A stretch of 64,000 nt of DNA from Salinispira pacifica (GTDB lineage: Bacteria > Spirochaetota > Spirochaetia > DSM-27196 > Salinispiraceae). The notes beneath the pieces are model-generated. The model was not told where the DNA came from, ran no database searches, and worked only from the letters and a program-made list of their open reading frames with translations. The position numbers and the translations under genes are program-made. The stretch lies in contig NC_023035.1 in the NCBI RefSeq assembly GCF_000507245.1, forward strand, positions 62,001 to 126,000, given 5' to 3'. Shown here piece by piece: positions 26,121 to 35,395 of the stretch (position 1 is the stretch's first letter; every line of letters begins with the position of its first letter).

Positions 26121-26805
26121 AAATTCTCAGCAGAAAGAGAAACATGTTGATAAAATCCAGGTAGAGCTTTAATGCCCCCATGATGCTCAGCCTGATATAA
26201 TCGGGCTCGCTCATGTTCTCTCCCATGGCATCGCTCATTCGCTTGATCCTCTGGGTGTCGTATGCTGTGAGCCCCATAAAAAGCAGAACACCCACATAAC
26301 TGATGATATAGCTGAGTGCCTGACTATTCAGGAAAAAATTCACCAAGGATGCAATGATTACACCGATGAGGGCCATAAACAGGTAGGAGCCCCAGCCGGA
26401 TAGATCTTTACGGGTTACAAAGGCGAAAATGCTCATGGCCCCGAACATTCCCGCTGTAATGAAAAATGTTGTGGCAATGGACTGCTGGGTGTATGCAAGG
26501 AAGATAAACGAGATAGTAACCCCGTTGAGGGCCGAATATCCGGCAAAGGTAAGGGTTGCCGTCATGGGGGACATCTGCATAATCCGTGCAGAGATGAAGA
26601 ACACCAGGCCCACTTCCACAAGCATGAGGATGAGAAAGCCGTTATTCTGAGCCAGCGTGCGCACCAATTGGGTGTTCTGGGCAGTTCCCCAGGCAACCAC
26701 ACCGGTAAGCGCCAGACCAAGGGTCATCCAAATATACACATTACGCATCAGATTCCTGGACATTACTGCCGAGGAGCTGAAAGTCATTGAGTTTTCTCTA
26801 TTCAT
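26104..26805 (-). CDS. Bax inhibitor-1/YccA family membrane protein
   Basis: 233 residues with seven membrane segments. Family hallmarks include the start NVYIWMTLGLALTGVVAW, a central helix pair around GYSALNGVTISF, and the last helices with FMGLTAYDTQRIKRM followed by GALKLYLDFINMFLFLLR. TMBIM proteins are membrane channels or regulators; bacterial YetJ is a pH-sensitive calcium leak channel, and YccA modulates FtsH. GGAGG lies five bases before the ATG. Divergent from pyrC, with only 29 bases between the starts. Confidence 0.92.
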   Translation of the reverse strand: MNRENSMTFSSSAVMSRNLMRNVYIWMTLGLALTGVVAWGTAQNTQLVRTLAQNNGFLILMLVEVGLVFFISARIMQMSPMTATLTFAGYSALNGVTISFIFLAYTQQSIATTFFITAGMFGAMSIFAFVTRKDLSGWGSYLFMALIGVIIASLVNFFLNSQALSYIISYVGVLLFMGLTAYDTQRIKRMSDAMGENMSEPDYIRLSIMGALKLYLDFINMFLFLLRIFGGRR

Positions 26806-26834
26806 AAAGCCTCCGTTTCTAATAATATAGTGCC

Positions 26835-27851
26835 ATGATTCGCATTCGAAAACCAGACGATTTTCATATTCATTTGCGCCAGGGCCCCAATCTGCCGGCC
26901 TATCTTGCAGATGCCGCAGGAAGTTTCGCCCGGGCGCTCATTATGCCCAATACGCTTCCACCGGTAAACAACCCCGCCAGGCTCAGGGAGTATCAGCAGG
27001 AAATCAGCCGGGCAGGCGAAGATCTCCCGGACTTTCAGCCTCTCTATACGTTTAAGATCTCCGGTGATATTACCGGAGAGGAGCTGGAAGAGATGTTCCG
27101 TCGCGGGGTGACCGCGGGAAAGTATTACCCTCTGGGAGCCACAACCAATGCCGAGGACGGCGTGGCGGATCACAGAAACATATTCCCTGTACTTGATGAG
27201 ATGCAGAACCGGGATCTGGTACTGTGCATTCACGGAGAGAAGCCGGACTCCTTTGTTCTGGACCGTGAAAAGGATTTTCTTCCTGTACTCAGGGATATCC
27301 GCAGCAACTTTCCACGGCTGAGAATTGTCCTTGAGCATATCAGCACTGAAGCGGGAATCCAGGCGGTACAGGAGCTCGGGGACAGAACTGCCGGAACCCT
27401 GACGGTTCATCACCTGATGCGCAATCTGGACCATCTTCTGGGGGGGATGCTGAACCCCCATCTTTTCTGCAAACCGGTGCTGAAAACACCCGGTGATCAG
27501 AAAGCGCTTGTGGATGCCGCATTTTCCGGAAGTCACCGCTTTTTCCTGGGAACCGACAGCGCGCCTCACAAGCGGGGGGACAAGGAATGCGACTGCGGCT
27601 GCGCAGGAACCTATACCGCGCCTGTGGCAATCCCTGCCTTGTTCCAGTTTTTTCTGGAACAGGGCGCAATTGATAAAGAGAATACCCGGCTCTTTCAGGA
27701 CTTCACTTCAGCACACGGCGCCGACTTCTACGGTCTGGAGAAAAACCGGGGTGAACTCATTCTGGAAAATGCCCCCTGGAAGGTTCCGGCGGAGTACCAC
27801 GGGGTGGTACCATTCCTTGCCAACAGCGAACTACAATGGAGGGTACTATGA
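26835..27851 (+). CDS. pyrC: Dihydroorotase, class II
   Basis: 338 residues of the homodimeric PyrC type. It cyclises carbamoyl aspartate to dihydroorotate in pyrimidine synthesis. Zinc ligands are visible as DFHIHLRQG (HxH, near residue 12), the carboxylated lysine in GKYYPLGATTN (near 100), CIHGE (near 138), LEHIST (near 178), and the catalytic Asp in LGTDSAPH (near 250). The stop overlaps the hisA start as ATGA, so pyrimidine and histidine genes are translationally coupled. Confidence 0.95.
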   Translation: MIRIRKPDDFHIHLRQGPNLPAYLADAAGSFARALIMPNTLPPVNNPARLREYQQEISRAGEDLPDFQPLYTFKISGDITGEELEEMFRRGVTAGKYYPLGATTNAEDGVADHRNIFPVLDEMQNRDLVLCIHGEKPDSFVLDREKDFLPVLRDIRSNFPRLRIVLEHISTEAGIQAVQELGDRTAGTLTVHHLMRNLDHLLGGMLNPHLFCKPVLKTPGDQKALVDAAFSGSHRFFLGTDSAPHKRGDKECDCGCAGTYTAPVAIPALFQFFLEQGAIDKENTRLFQDFTSAHGADFYGLEKNRGELILENAPWKVPAEYHGVVPFLANSELQWRVL

Positions 27852-28630
27852 ATATTATACCGGCTATCGACCTTCTGAACGGTGAAGCCGTCAGATTGTA
27901 TCAGGGATCCTATGATCAGGTGAAAAGCTACTCCCGGGATCCGGTGGAGACCGCCCTGAAATTCCAGTCGGAGGGTGCCAGGCATCTCCATGTGGTGGAT
28001 CTGGATGCCGCCCGCTGGAAGGGCGGAGATCCTTCCGGAAAAAAGCATAACCGGGAGCAGATCCGCCGCATTGCCGAAGCAACAGAGATGACTCTGGAAG
28101 TGGGCGGTGGCATCAGAAGTGATGAGGATATCCGGGAGCTGATGGATGCAGGCATCCGGCGCCTGGTGGTGGGTACCCTGCTTGTGAAAAACCCGGGAAT
28201 GGTGCGCAGCTGGATTGAGCGTTACGACGCCGACTTTATCGCCGGTATAGACGCCAGGGACGGTGAAGTAAAAATCGCCGGCTGGGAGGACGGGTCCAGT
28301 GTGAAGGATGATGTTCTGGCTTCCTCCATGGCAGACCTGGGGGTGAAAGGAATCATTTATACCAATATCAGCCTGGATGGTACCCTCAAGGGACCTGATA
28401 TTCAGAGGGCCCTCCACATTGCCGAGGCATCCGGCCTTCCTGTAACGGTATCCGGCGGGATGGGAAGTATGAGCGACTGTCGTGATGTGGCCGAAGCAGC
28501 CGCAGCGAATCCCGGTGCGGAAAATATCCCAATGATAGAAGGGGTGATTATCGGCAAGGCGCTGTATGAAGGCAGTATTTCCCTGGCCGAAGCAATTATG
28601 CTGTATCAGAATGGGGGGGAAGATGTTTAA
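27848..28630 (+). CDS. hisA: ProFAR isomerase HisA
   Basis: 260 residues of (beta-alpha)8 barrel. It isomerises ProFAR to PRFAR in histidine synthesis. IIPAIDLLNGEAVRLYQGSY at the N terminus holds the first catalytic Asp, and the second half has YTNISLDGTLKGPD with the second catalytic Asp, then VSGGMGS phosphate binding. ATG at 27848 is chosen for GGAGGG four bases upstream and the canonical start. It overlaps pyrC by four bases and the HisE-like gene by eight. Confidence 0.95.
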   Translation: MNIIPAIDLLNGEAVRLYQGSYDQVKSYSRDPVETALKFQSEGARHLHVVDLDAARWKGGDPSGKKHNREQIRRIAEATEMTLEVGGGIRSDEDIRELMDAGIRRLVVGTLLVKNPGMVRSWIERYDADFIAGIDARDGEVKIAGWEDGSSVKDDVLASSMADLGVKGIIYTNISLDGTLKGPDIQRALHIAEASGLPVTVSGGMGSMSDCRDVAEAAAANPGAENIPMIEGVIIGKALYEGSISLAEAIMLYQNGGEDV

Positions 28631-29300
28631 TCCCAAAGACGGTGAAATTCTGCCGGTACTCATCCGGAATTCCCGGGGAGAGCTGATGGGCACAGGGATC
28701 AGCAATGAAAAAGGATTCCGAAAGAGCATAGAGCGGCAGGAAGCATGGCTTCTGGACGGAAAAACCGGAAGGCTGTTACCGGCTCCCCGCATCCGGGGTT
28801 TTCAGGAAATCCGGCACAGGGACGGCTACTACGAAATTATTTCCCGGGAAATATCAGCTGATACTGATCCTGCTCCCGCCGACGCCGCTCAGAAGACGCC
28901 GGGGGAAGGGACGGAAACGGCTGAAATGACAGACGCCGGGGATGTGCAGGGTTCCGGAGAAAACGAGCCCGTTACCGGCTCTGCAGCGGGAGCTGAAAAA
29001 GACCCGGAAGACCCATCGTACGGGGAATACGGAATGTTTCTCCGCAGACTGGAAGAGACAATCCGGCGTCGCCGTGAGGAGATGCCTCCGGGATCCTACA
29101 CCACCCACCTCTTTGAGAAGGGGGAAGAGAAGATCCGGAAAAAAACCGGCGAAGAAGCGGTGGAGCTGCTTCTGGCCCGTGACAATCAGGAGCTTGCCTC
29201 CGAGGCGGCTGACCTGATGTATCATATGATGGTGCTTTTTGTTCAGCGGGGAATGAAATTCGGGGACGCCGTGGAGGTGCTTCGCAGCCGCCACAGCTGA
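28623..29300 (+). CDS. hisE: Phosphoribosyl-ATP pyrophosphatase with degenerate HisI-like N terminus
   Basis: 225 residues. The C-terminal 90 are a clear HisE domain: FLRRLEETIRRRR, then SYTTHLFEKGEEKIRKKTGEEAVELLLA and LYHMMVLF-type helix (LMYHMMVLFVQRGM). It hydrolyses PR-ATP to PR-AMP. The first 70 or so residues align loosely with the beginning of HisI (ILPVLIRNSRGELMGTGISN...KSIERQEAWLLD). They lack the zinc cysteines and the DxDxD segment, and a low-complexity acidic linker (about 75-130) follows. PR-AMP cyclohydrolase activity from this protein is unlikely. It overlaps hisA by eight bases. Confidence 0.88.
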   Translation: MFNPKDGEILPVLIRNSRGELMGTGISNEKGFRKSIERQEAWLLDGKTGRLLPAPRIRGFQEIRHRDGYYEIISREISADTDPAPADAAQKTPGEGTETAEMTDAGDVQGSGENEPVTGSAAGAEKDPEDPSYGEYGMFLRRLEETIRRRREEMPPGSYTTHLFEKGEEKIRKKTGEEAVELLLARDNQELASEAADLMYHMMVLFVQRGMKFGDAVEVLRSRHS

Positions 29301-29311
29301 CCCCGCCGGCC

Positions 29312-30391
29312 TTACAGGGCGGCCAGAATTTTGTCGCCCATTTCGGCGGTTCCGATCCGGGTGCAGCCCTTGCTCATAATATCGCCTGTACGGAATCCCT
29401 GATCAAGAACCTTACTGATTGCGGCGAAAATGCGGCTGTAGGCTTCGTTCATTCCGAAGCTGTATTTCAGCATCATGCCCATGCTGAGAATCTGGGCAAT
29501 GGGATTTGCAATGCCCTGTCCCGCAATATCCGGCGCACTTCCTCCGGATGGTTCGTAGAGCCCGAAGCTTCCGTCCGCAAGGCTGGCACTGGGGAGCATT
29601 CCCAGTGAGCCGGTAATCATGCTTGCTTCATCGCTGATAATATCTCCGAACATATTGCCGCAGAGTATTACATCGAACTGACCGGGATTTTTCACCAGCT
29701 GCATGGCTGCGTTATCCACATACATGTGAGATACGCTTACGTCGGGATAATCCCCGGCCATTTCGTTCACCACCTCCCTCCACATCACCATTGATGTGAG
29801 TACATTGGCTTTATCGATTGAGCAGAGCTTCCGATTCCGTTTCATTGCTGTTTCAAAGCCCACTCTGGCAATGCGCCGTATTTCATCCTTGGTGTATACC
29901 AGGGTGTCGAATGCCCTGTCGTTCTCTCTGCCTTTGGGCTCTCCGAAATAGATTCCCCCGGTGAGCTCCCGCACCACCAGCAGGTCGAAATTCGTACCGA
30001 TAACCTCGTTTTTCAGGGGAGATGCGTCCTGGAGTTGGGGAAAAATTACGGCCGGACGGAGATTGGCATAGAGACCAAAGGTTTTCCGCAGCGGAAGCAG
30101 GGCTGCGCGCTCGGGCTGCTGTTCCGGAGGAAGACCTTCCCATTTGGGGCCCCCCACACTTCCGAACAAAATGGCCTGTGAATTCCGGCAGATATCCAGA
30201 GTGGACCCGGGCAGTGCCGAACCGTGATTATCTATGGCTATTCCGCCCACATCACCGTGGATAAGCTCATACGTTTTTCCATCATCATCCATGATTTTTG
30301 AAAGGATCTTTTCCGCCTCCGCCATCACTTCGGGACCTATACCATCCCCGGGCAGAACGGCAATTCGTATTGTACTCTTGTCCTGATTCAT
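29312..30391 (-). CDS. leuB: 3-isopropylmalate dehydrogenase
   Basis: 359 residues of the metal-dependent beta-decarboxylating dehydrogenase family, third step of leucine synthesis. Features are [10 protein letters not shown] at the start, [14 protein letters not shown] with the substrate arginine, [14 protein letters not shown] (LeuB rather than isocitrate type), [17 protein letters not shown] with the metal aspartates, and [15 protein letters not shown] near the end. AAAGGAGAATAA precedes the ATG. It stands alone here, without leuA, leuC or leuD, and converges with the hisE-like gene. Confidence 0.95.
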   Translation of the reverse strand: MNQDKSTIRIAVLPGDGIGPEVMAEAEKILSKIMDDDGKTYELIHGDVGGIAIDNHGSALPGSTLDICRNSQAILFGSVGGPKWEGLPPEQQPERAALLPLRKTFGLYANLRPAVIFPQLQDASPLKNEVIGTNFDLLVVRELTGGIYFGEPKGRENDRAFDTLVYTKDEIRRIARVGFETAMKRNRKLCSIDKANVLTSMVMWREVVNEMAGDYPDVSVSHMYVDNAAMQLVKNPGQFDVILCGNMFGDIISDEASMITGSLGMLPSASLADGSFGLYEPSGGSAPDIAGQGIANPIAQILSMGMMLKYSFGMNEAYSRIFAAISKVLDQGFRTGDIMSKGCTRIGTAEMGDKILAAL

Positions 30392-30460
30392 TTATTCTCC
30401 TTTACAGGTGCGTGTAAAATTAAGCTGGTGTATTTTCCGCAGGAAAGTTTTCTCCATCAG

Positions 30461-30490
30461 TTAACAACCTGTTGAAAGATACGCTATTCT
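30461..30490 (+). promoter_or_regulatory. Candidate promoter of tkt
   Basis: TTAACA (30461-30466), 18-base spacer and TATTCT (30485-30490), about 160 bases upstream of the transketolase ATG, in the 260-base leuB-tkt gap. The match is partial. Confidence 0.35.
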
Positions 30491-30584
30491 TAGACTCTTT
30501 TAATATCTGTTGGAACAGAGTCACAGAAAACGGGCGAAATCAGGATCATACCTGCTGGAGGTAATCACAATTCCATCGTCCCAG

Positions 30585-30614
30585 CAATTTCAAAATCTTT
30601 GATTTTGGAAATTG
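30585..30614 (+). promoter_or_regulatory. Inverted repeat in the tkt leader
   Basis: CAATTTCAAAATC (30585-30597) can pair with GATTTTGGAAATTG (30601-30614) with one bulged base, giving an AT-rich 13-pair hairpin 38 bases before the transketolase start. No T-run follows, so it is not a terminator. An operator or leader RNA element is possible. Confidence 0.4.
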
Positions 30615-30651
30615 TATCACCATAAAAAGCATTTTTTTACGGAGGATATGC

Positions 30652-32670
30652 ATGAATATACAGAGTCTTGAAAAAATTGCAAAGACTGTCCGGGCGCTTT
30701 CTGCGGATGCGGTTGAAAAAGCCAGCAGCGGACACCCGGGGCTGCCCCTGGGAATGGCGGAATTCGGAGCCTGGTTGTTCGGAGAGCGGATGAATCATAA
30801 TCCCGGGAATTCCTCCTGGATGAACAGAGACCGTTTTGTTCTTTCTGCGGGACACGGTTCCATGTTTTTGTATTCCCTTCTCCATCTCAGCGGATACAAA
30901 CTTCCCCTGGAAGAGCTGAAAAATTTCCGTCAGCTGAATTCCCTCACTCCCGGTCATCCTGAATTCGGACATACCGACGGTGTTGAAACCACTACCGGTC
31001 CCCTGGGACAGGGCTTTGCAAATGCCGTGGGAATGGCCATGGCTCAGGCTCACAGCATGGAGAAGTTCAACACTCCGGAACACCGGATTATTGACCATTA
31101 TGTGTACACCCTATTGGGCGACGGCTGCATGATGGAGGGAATATCCACTGAAGCTGCCAGTCTCGCCGGTCATTTGGGGCTTGGACGGCTCGTTGCGTTT
31201 TATGACAGCAATAAAATATCAATTGAGGGAGACACCGAGCTTGCCTATTCAGAGGACAGCGCCGGAAAATTCAAGGCACTGGGCTGGCATGTGCAGGAAA
31301 TCGATGCATATGATTTTTCAGCCATGGATAAGGCTCTTGATGCAGCTCAGAAAGAGGAAGGAAAACCCAGTCTGATTATCCTGAACTCTACCATCGGAAA
31401 AGGGGCTCCCAATAAGGCGGGTACCGCCGGAGTGCACGGCGCAGCCCTTGGCGCAGATGAGCGAACGGCATTCCGGAAAAATATCGGTCTGCCCGATGAG
31501 GATTTTCACATCGTCCCGGGAGTCGAGGAGTATTTTGCGGAAAAACGGAAGAGCTGGCAGAAGGCTGAGGCCGACTGGAATGAGCTTTTCGCCGCCTGGG
31601 CCTCGGCGAACCCCGAACTTGCTGCGGAATGGGAACAGTGGCACAGTGAAATTCACGAAGATGATCTGAAAGATATCAGCTTTGCCCAGTACGAGGTGGG
31701 CGATTCGGAAGCCAGCAGGAAATCCAGCGGTTCCGCCATACAGAGTCTGGCGGCCCGGTTTACCAATCTCATTGGCGGCTCTGCTGACCTGGCGCCTTCG
31801 AATAATACGCTGATCAAGGATGAAGGTGATTTCGGCCCCCATGCATTTCTGGGACGAAATCTCCATTTCGGTGTTCGCGAACATGCCATGGGCGCTGTGG
31901 CAAACGGAATGGCTCTTTATGGCGGTTTGAGAGTATACGCTGCCACCTTTCTGGTTTTCAGCGATTACATGCGGCCGGCCATCCGCCTTGCCGCATTAAT
32001 GAATCTTCCGGTCATTTACGTGTTCACCCACGATTCGGTGTTTGTGGGAGAAGACGGGCCCACCCATCAGCCGGTGGAACAGGCCACTGCGCTGAGAACC
32101 ATTCCCAACCTTCAGCTGTACCGTCCTGCGGACGCCCAGGAGACCATCGCTGCATGGAAGGAAGCTCTTCTTCGCCTGGACGGTCCCACGGCTCTTTCCC
32201 TCACCAGACAGGGGCTTACGGTTTTTCCCAAGCCTGAGGACTGGGAGAAGGATTTCAGGCGGGGAGCCTATGTGGCCCACCAGTCTGAAGGCTTTGATTC
32301 GGCTCTGGAAAAGGCTGCCGACGGCCATCCTGCTCCTGCGGTGATCGTGGCCACTGGTTCAGAGGTGAACCTGGCCGTGGACGCAGCCAAAACGTATGAA
32401 GGCCAGGGATTTCAGGTGCGTGTTGTCTCCATGCCCTGCAGGGAGCGTTTTTATGAGCAGGATGATAAATTCCGTGAACGCATAGTTCCCGAGGCCGGGA
32501 GAGTTTTTGCCGTGGAAGCCGGGGTTTCCATGGGATGGGAAGGGCTCACAGGAAGCAGGAAACGAATCCTGGCTATCGACGGATTCGGAACCAGTGCCCC
32601 GGGAGGAGAAGCTGCTCAGGCGCTGGGGCTGAATTCCCGGTCCCTGCTGGAAATGTTGAAGAACAACTGA
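30652..32670 (+). CDS. tkt: Transketolase
   Basis: 672 residues, full-length thiamine-diphosphate enzyme of the pentose phosphate pathway. It begins with the KASSGHPGLPLGMAEF region. The ThDP-binding motif is GDGCMMEGIS...AFYDSNKISIEGD (near 160-185). The pyrimidine domain has FGVREHAMGAVANGMALYGG (near 405) and HDSVFVGEDGPTHQPVEQ (near 462), which carry the catalytic Glu and His. GGAGG lies six bases before the ATG. It is monocistronic, with a hairpin just past the stop. Confidence 0.96.
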   Translation: MNIQSLEKIAKTVRALSADAVEKASSGHPGLPLGMAEFGAWLFGERMNHNPGNSSWMNRDRFVLSAGHGSMFLYSLLHLSGYKLPLEELKNFRQLNSLTPGHPEFGHTDGVETTTGPLGQGFANAVGMAMAQAHSMEKFNTPEHRIIDHYVYTLLGDGCMMEGISTEAASLAGHLGLGRLVAFYDSNKISIEGDTELAYSEDSAGKFKALGWHVQEIDAYDFSAMDKALDAAQKEEGKPSLIILNSTIGKGAPNKAGTAGVHGAALGADERTAFRKNIGLPDEDFHIVPGVEEYFAEKRKSWQKAEADWNELFAAWASANPELAAEWEQWHSEIHEDDLKDISFAQYEVGDSEASRKSSGSAIQSLAARFTNLIGGSADLAPSNNTLIKDEGDFGPHAFLGRNLHFGVREHAMGAVANGMALYGGLRVYAATFLVFSDYMRPAIRLAALMNLPVIYVFTHDSVFVGEDGPTHQPVEQATALRTIPNLQLYRPADAQETIAAWKEALLRLDGPTALSLTRQGLTVFPKPEDWEKDFRRGAYVAHQSEGFDSALEKAADGHPAPAVIVATGSEVNLAVDAAKTYEGQGFQVRVVSMPCRERFYEQDDKFRERIVPEAGRVFAVEAGVSMGWEGLTGSRKRILAIDGFGTSAPGGEAAQALGLNSRSLLEMLKNN

Positions 32671-32686
32671 TTGTCCGTCATCCTGT

Positions 32687-32715
32687 CTGAACCGCCCGCA
32701 CGGCGGGTGGTTCAG
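32687..32715. terminator. Hairpin between convergent tkt and phosphatase genes
   Basis: CTGAACCGCCCG (32687-32698) pairs with CGGGTGGTTCAG (32704-32715) with one G-U pair and a five-base loop. It sits 17 bases after the tkt stop and overlaps the stop of the convergent gene. No T-run is present, so termination strength is uncertain. Confidence 0.5.
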
Positions 32716-33398
32716 TACGGGAGGTGGTTAATTCTGACCCATTCGGAATAATACCCCGGCCCCTGGGTGCTTTCATCACCGGGAACCGGGGTCACAGCAA
32801 GATGATAAATGCCGCAGTTGCCGGTTCTGATGACCGGAAGCCAGTTTTCCCAGCGATCGGAGAAGCTCAGCTTGTAGATCCACTGAATCAGCCCTCCGTG
32901 GGAGACGCTGAGAATTCTTCTGTTTCCCCGATTTGCCAGTTCAATCATTTCATTCCACACCGAAAATCCCCGTTCCATTAATTGATGAAGCCGCTCTGCC
33001 GATGGTACCGCTTCCCAGCTGTGATGCTGAAACGAGTTCCATTCCTCCGGATACTGTGATTGAATCTCATCAAAGGTGAGTCCGGAGAAAATGCCCGTAT
33101 CCAATTCTTTCAGGGCATCCCGCCTGATAATATTCCCGGCATCCACATTATTGTGGCCTGCAACGATTTCAGCGGTTTCCAGTGCTCTGGAAAGGGGGCT
33201 CGATAAGATGGCATCCAGGCCTTTTTCCTGAAAATAGAGCCCGGCGGAACGGGCATGATCTCTTCCCAGGGAAGTAAGGGGCAGATCCACATGCCCCTGA
33301 ATCATCCGTTTGCGGTTGCCCTCGCTTTCACCGTGGCGGAGAAAATAAAAATGAGTCTTTTCCTTGATGGATTCGAATGGTATGGGATTTCTATGCAT
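32712..33398 (-). CDS. Histidine phosphatase family protein
   Basis: 228 residues of the phosphoglycerate mutase-like fold. The phosphoacceptor motif is FLRHGESEGN (His near 20), with QGHVDLPLTSLGRDHA following, a second arginine in SSPLSRALETAEI, acid GIFSGLTFDEIQ and the second histidine in SVSHGGLIQWIY. This is the broad-specificity or cofactor-dependent mutase-type phosphatase, and the substrate is unknown. AGGAG precedes the ATG. Confidence 0.9.
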   Translation of the reverse strand: MHRNPIPFESIKEKTHFYFLRHGESEGNRKRMIQGHVDLPLTSLGRDHARSAGLYFQEKGLDAILSSPLSRALETAEIVAGHNNVDAGNIIRRDALKELDTGIFSGLTFDEIQSQYPEEWNSFQHHSWEAVPSAERLHQLMERGFSVWNEMIELANRGNRRILSVSHGGLIQWIYKLSFSDRWENWLPVIRTGNCGIYHLAVTPVPGDESTQGPGYYSEWVRINHLPY

Positions 33399-33484
33399 GT
33401 CGGGTTCTCCTGTGGTTTCACAATGAATTGGGCACCTTCCCGCCGGTCCTCAGACAGACGGGAGAATGTGTTTGCTGATATAAT

Positions 33485-35329
33485 CTACTGATAAAAAAGC
33501 CTGATAGTTTGATTCGGATCGTCATCGAAAAACTTAATCATCAGCGTGTTGCTGTCAGCATTGTAATAACGGCCTTTGCTGTAAATTTCGAAGTCCGGCG
33601 CATTTCTCCAGATTATTCCAAACAGTTCCATTCCGTTCAGAGGATCGATGCCGGGAATGCCCCGGAAGAACATGAAATGGGTACGGTTGGGCGTATTATC
33701 GAAGTTGATGGTGAATTCGCCGGGCTGACTGATAATTTCATAGTCGTTCATGATGGTATATGCCCAGGCTCCGTTGCCGAAATACTGGGCAAGACTGATA
33801 TGCCGGGGATAATACGGGTTGTCGGAAATAATCGGATAGATCTCTTCCGGGTTTGTCGTGCCCTGGGTTGCGGAAATAGCTCCGGCAGTGAGTTCTATCT
33901 GTGAGGGCAGAAATCCCATCTGATCTCCGAGTCTGAGTACCGACAGCACCATGTTTCTACCCAGGCTGATGAACTGCTCATTACCCTTCTCCTGGCCGGC
34001 AGCGATGAGAGTTTGACCGGTAAGAATGGTGTAGTAGCTGTTGGCAATTCCCGGTTCGGTGACAAAAAAGAACCCCTCATCCACTTTCACAATTTCCGGC
34101 ATGATGTTTTCTTCGAGAATGCCTTCGAAACGGCTGAGAATCTGGCGAACCTCATTATCGGGAAAGTCCCCCAGATAGTAGTTCATGGCCAGCCCCAATG
34201 CCTCCAGCGGAGCCAGAGTTGCCGGTGCAAGGCTCTCGGTGAACGCCACAAGGTTGGGAAGCAGATTGTCAGAGCCTCTGTCGGTTGCGTAGCGGAACAG
34301 GTTGGGGGTGAGGTACACCATTGCATTGCCCTGATTGATCATGTTTCTGATCCGGATGCTTTCCTGGCGATCGGCGGCATCAAGATCGTTGGTGATTTTC
34401 CGCAGATTTCCCAGGAAGACCGATGAACGGTAGCTGAGTTCCAGGGGGAAGATATCTGCTGCACTGCGCATCTCATTGTAGACTCGTGTATATTCTTCCC
34501 GTTCCCAGGCCTCAGCCAGAACATTCACCAGTATTTCTTCCGAGAAGCGGGGACTGCCCTCACGCATATCCCAGGTGCCCTGGGTGGAATTGTAGCGATT
34601 GCTCTTCCAGGCAAGATATACCCGGTCTATGTAGTCGTTCAGTTCAGTCTGATACAGATCCTGCGGGATATTTTCCATCTGGTTTTCAAACCACAGTTCA
34701 AATACATTTTCATTACCCGCAGCCCTGCGGGTGTACCGGATGTTTCGGTTCAGGCCGTCCCCCGGAATATTGAGCAGGTTCTGCTCCTGATTGATGTAGG
34801 AGCGGGGAGGAAGGGCGAGAATGTAGCGCTCCCCTCCGTTGTTGACATCCAGGCCGGGAAAATTCTCTGTTGGATTACCCGATGCTCCGGTTCTCAGCAT
34901 AAACGGAATGCGCAGACTCATGAGACTGCTGTATCGGGAGGGGATTGAAGTATTGATGCTTAGCTGATCCCCCTCCTCATCATGCTGGAATATCAGCTCT
35001 GTACCGTTGTCAAAAAACACCGTCAGGCCTTCATCCTGATTCCGGTAGCCGGAAACACGTGTTTCCTCTCTGGTGTTCTGTCGAGTTTCAAGTATGAGGG
35101 GGTTATCGCTGTCAAAGGCGAACTGAATGCCTTCAAATTCCACGATAACAGAGGCCAGCTCGCCTTGTTCGGCATCATTTTCCAGGTTCAGGGTTCCGCT
35201 GAGCATGATTCTGCCGAAATTTTCGGTAAAAATGCTTCCGCCGGAGAACTGGAGGAACACAAGCCCGGCGATAATGCCCAGATAAAGCACAGGTGCAAAA
35301 AAGGCACCCATATGCAGTTGTCTCTTCAT
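33485..35329 (-). CDS. Large membrane-anchored exported protein, unknown
   Basis: 614 residues. One hydrophobic segment (about 10-32) acts as an uncleaved anchor or signal. The rest is an extracytoplasmic protein, beta-rich over about 40-230 and helical over about 230-480. The start ATG at 35329 lacks a clear Shine-Dalgarno. I do not recognise the family. It is divergently arranged with a TPR lipoprotein gene, 66 bases between starts, so both probably act in the envelope and may share a control region. Confidence 0.75.
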   Translation of the reverse strand: MKRQLHMGAFFAPVLYLGIIAGLVFLQFSGGSIFTENFGRIMLSGTLNLENDAEQGELASVIVEFEGIQFAFDSDNPLILETRQNTREETRVSGYRNQDEGLTVFFDNGTELIFQHDEEGDQLSINTSIPSRYSSLMSLRIPFMLRTGASGNPTENFPGLDVNNGGERYILALPPRSYINQEQNLLNIPGDGLNRNIRYTRRAAGNENVFELWFENQMENIPQDLYQTELNDYIDRVYLAWKSNRYNSTQGTWDMREGSPRFSEEILVNVLAEAWEREEYTRVYNEMRSAADIFPLELSYRSSVFLGNLRKITNDLDAADRQESIRIRNMINQGNAMVYLTPNLFRYATDRGSDNLLPNLVAFTESLAPATLAPLEALGLAMNYYLGDFPDNEVRQILSRFEGILEENIMPEIVKVDEGFFFVTEPGIANSYYTILTGQTLIAAGQEKGNEQFISLGRNMVLSVLRLGDQMGFLPSQIELTAGAISATQGTTNPEEIYPIISDNPYYPRHISLAQYFGNGAWAYTIMNDYEIISQPGEFTINFDNTPNRTHFMFFRGIPGIDPLNGMELFGIIWRNAPDFEIYSKGRYYNADSNTLMIKFFDDDPNQTIRLFYQ

Positions 35330-35395
35330 AGAGGGGAGTGTATCAGCCTGCCCCCCCTAAATCAAGAAATCTTGCCTAAACAGGACTTGGGCAGT

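Noticed and set aside
27728-28792. A 354-codon antisense ORF across pyrC, hisA and hisE
   Set aside because: It lies opposite three well-supported genes and shows no family likeness.
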